The notes under the pieces were generated by a model. It was given only the letters and a program-made list of their open reading frames with translations, ran no database searches and had not been told where the DNA came from. This document shows positions 5,159 to 5,176 of a stretch of DNA of 5,176 nt, piece after piece. Origin of the DNA: SAR324 cluster bacterium (GTDB lineage Bacteria > SAR324 > JACQKK01). The stretch is from assembly GCA_022572825.1 (NCBI GenBank), contig JACZVE010000260.1, positions 1 to 5,176 of the forward strand, read 5' to 3'. Made by a program: the position numbers and the translations under genes. Numbering within the stretch: the first letter of the stretch is position 1; each line of letters begins with the position of its first letter.

Positions 5159-5176
5159 GATCGCGGAGACTGTATA

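Overview
This is a GC-rich bacterial chromosomal window that most resembles Pseudomonadota, probably a gammaproteobacterium. The basis is a periplasmic DsbA-type CPHC oxidoreductase with a Sec signal peptide, an RluA-family pseudouridine synthase, and a possible outer-membrane C-terminus at the left edge. The taxonomic call is inference, because there is no rRNA or tRNA in the window.

Left edge (1-422, + strand): the tail of a protein ending in aromatic/alternating beta-strand-like sequence, then a small one-helix membrane protein of unknown function. Two bases later comes an ATG that opens only 14 codons and looks like the broken 5' end of a third operon gene. This is where host operon sequence appears to give way to accessory DNA.

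Accessory segment (about 423-2230): the one clear gene is a complete Cre-like tyrosine recombinase on the - strand (802-1785, TTG start). It has a full catalytic set: R, K, H-x-x-R, W, Y. Upstream of it lies an AT-rich patch of about 75 bp packed with short palindromes, the likely promoter/operator and possibly a recombination site. Downstream (423-801) there is a strong nested hairpin and one doubtful small ORF. The stretch 1876-2230 has no convincing gene. No second att copy or cargo gene could be recognised, so this looks like a solitary integrase or an element remnant rather than an intact island.

Right part (2231-4929): an RluA-family pseudouridine synthase (+) whose end overlaps by 37 bp, tail to tail, the end of a 360-residue - strand gene. 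That gene appears to be a fusion of a HAD-like domain and a uridine-kinase-like P-loop domain, both with altered catalytic motifs. It is divergently transcribed from a DsbA-like thiol:disulfide oxidoreductase (+). The 66-bp gap between them holds a 7-bp-stem hairpin and the dsbA-like ribosome binding site.

Right edge (4930-5176): no firm gene. It contains a 21-bp tandem repeat (2.8 copies) and a small inverted repeat. The genes on the right do not form one obvious pathway. The most unusual item is the doubly degenerate HAD/kinase-like fusion protein, followed by the solitary Cre-like recombinase with its palindrome-rich control region and the apparent gene break beside it.
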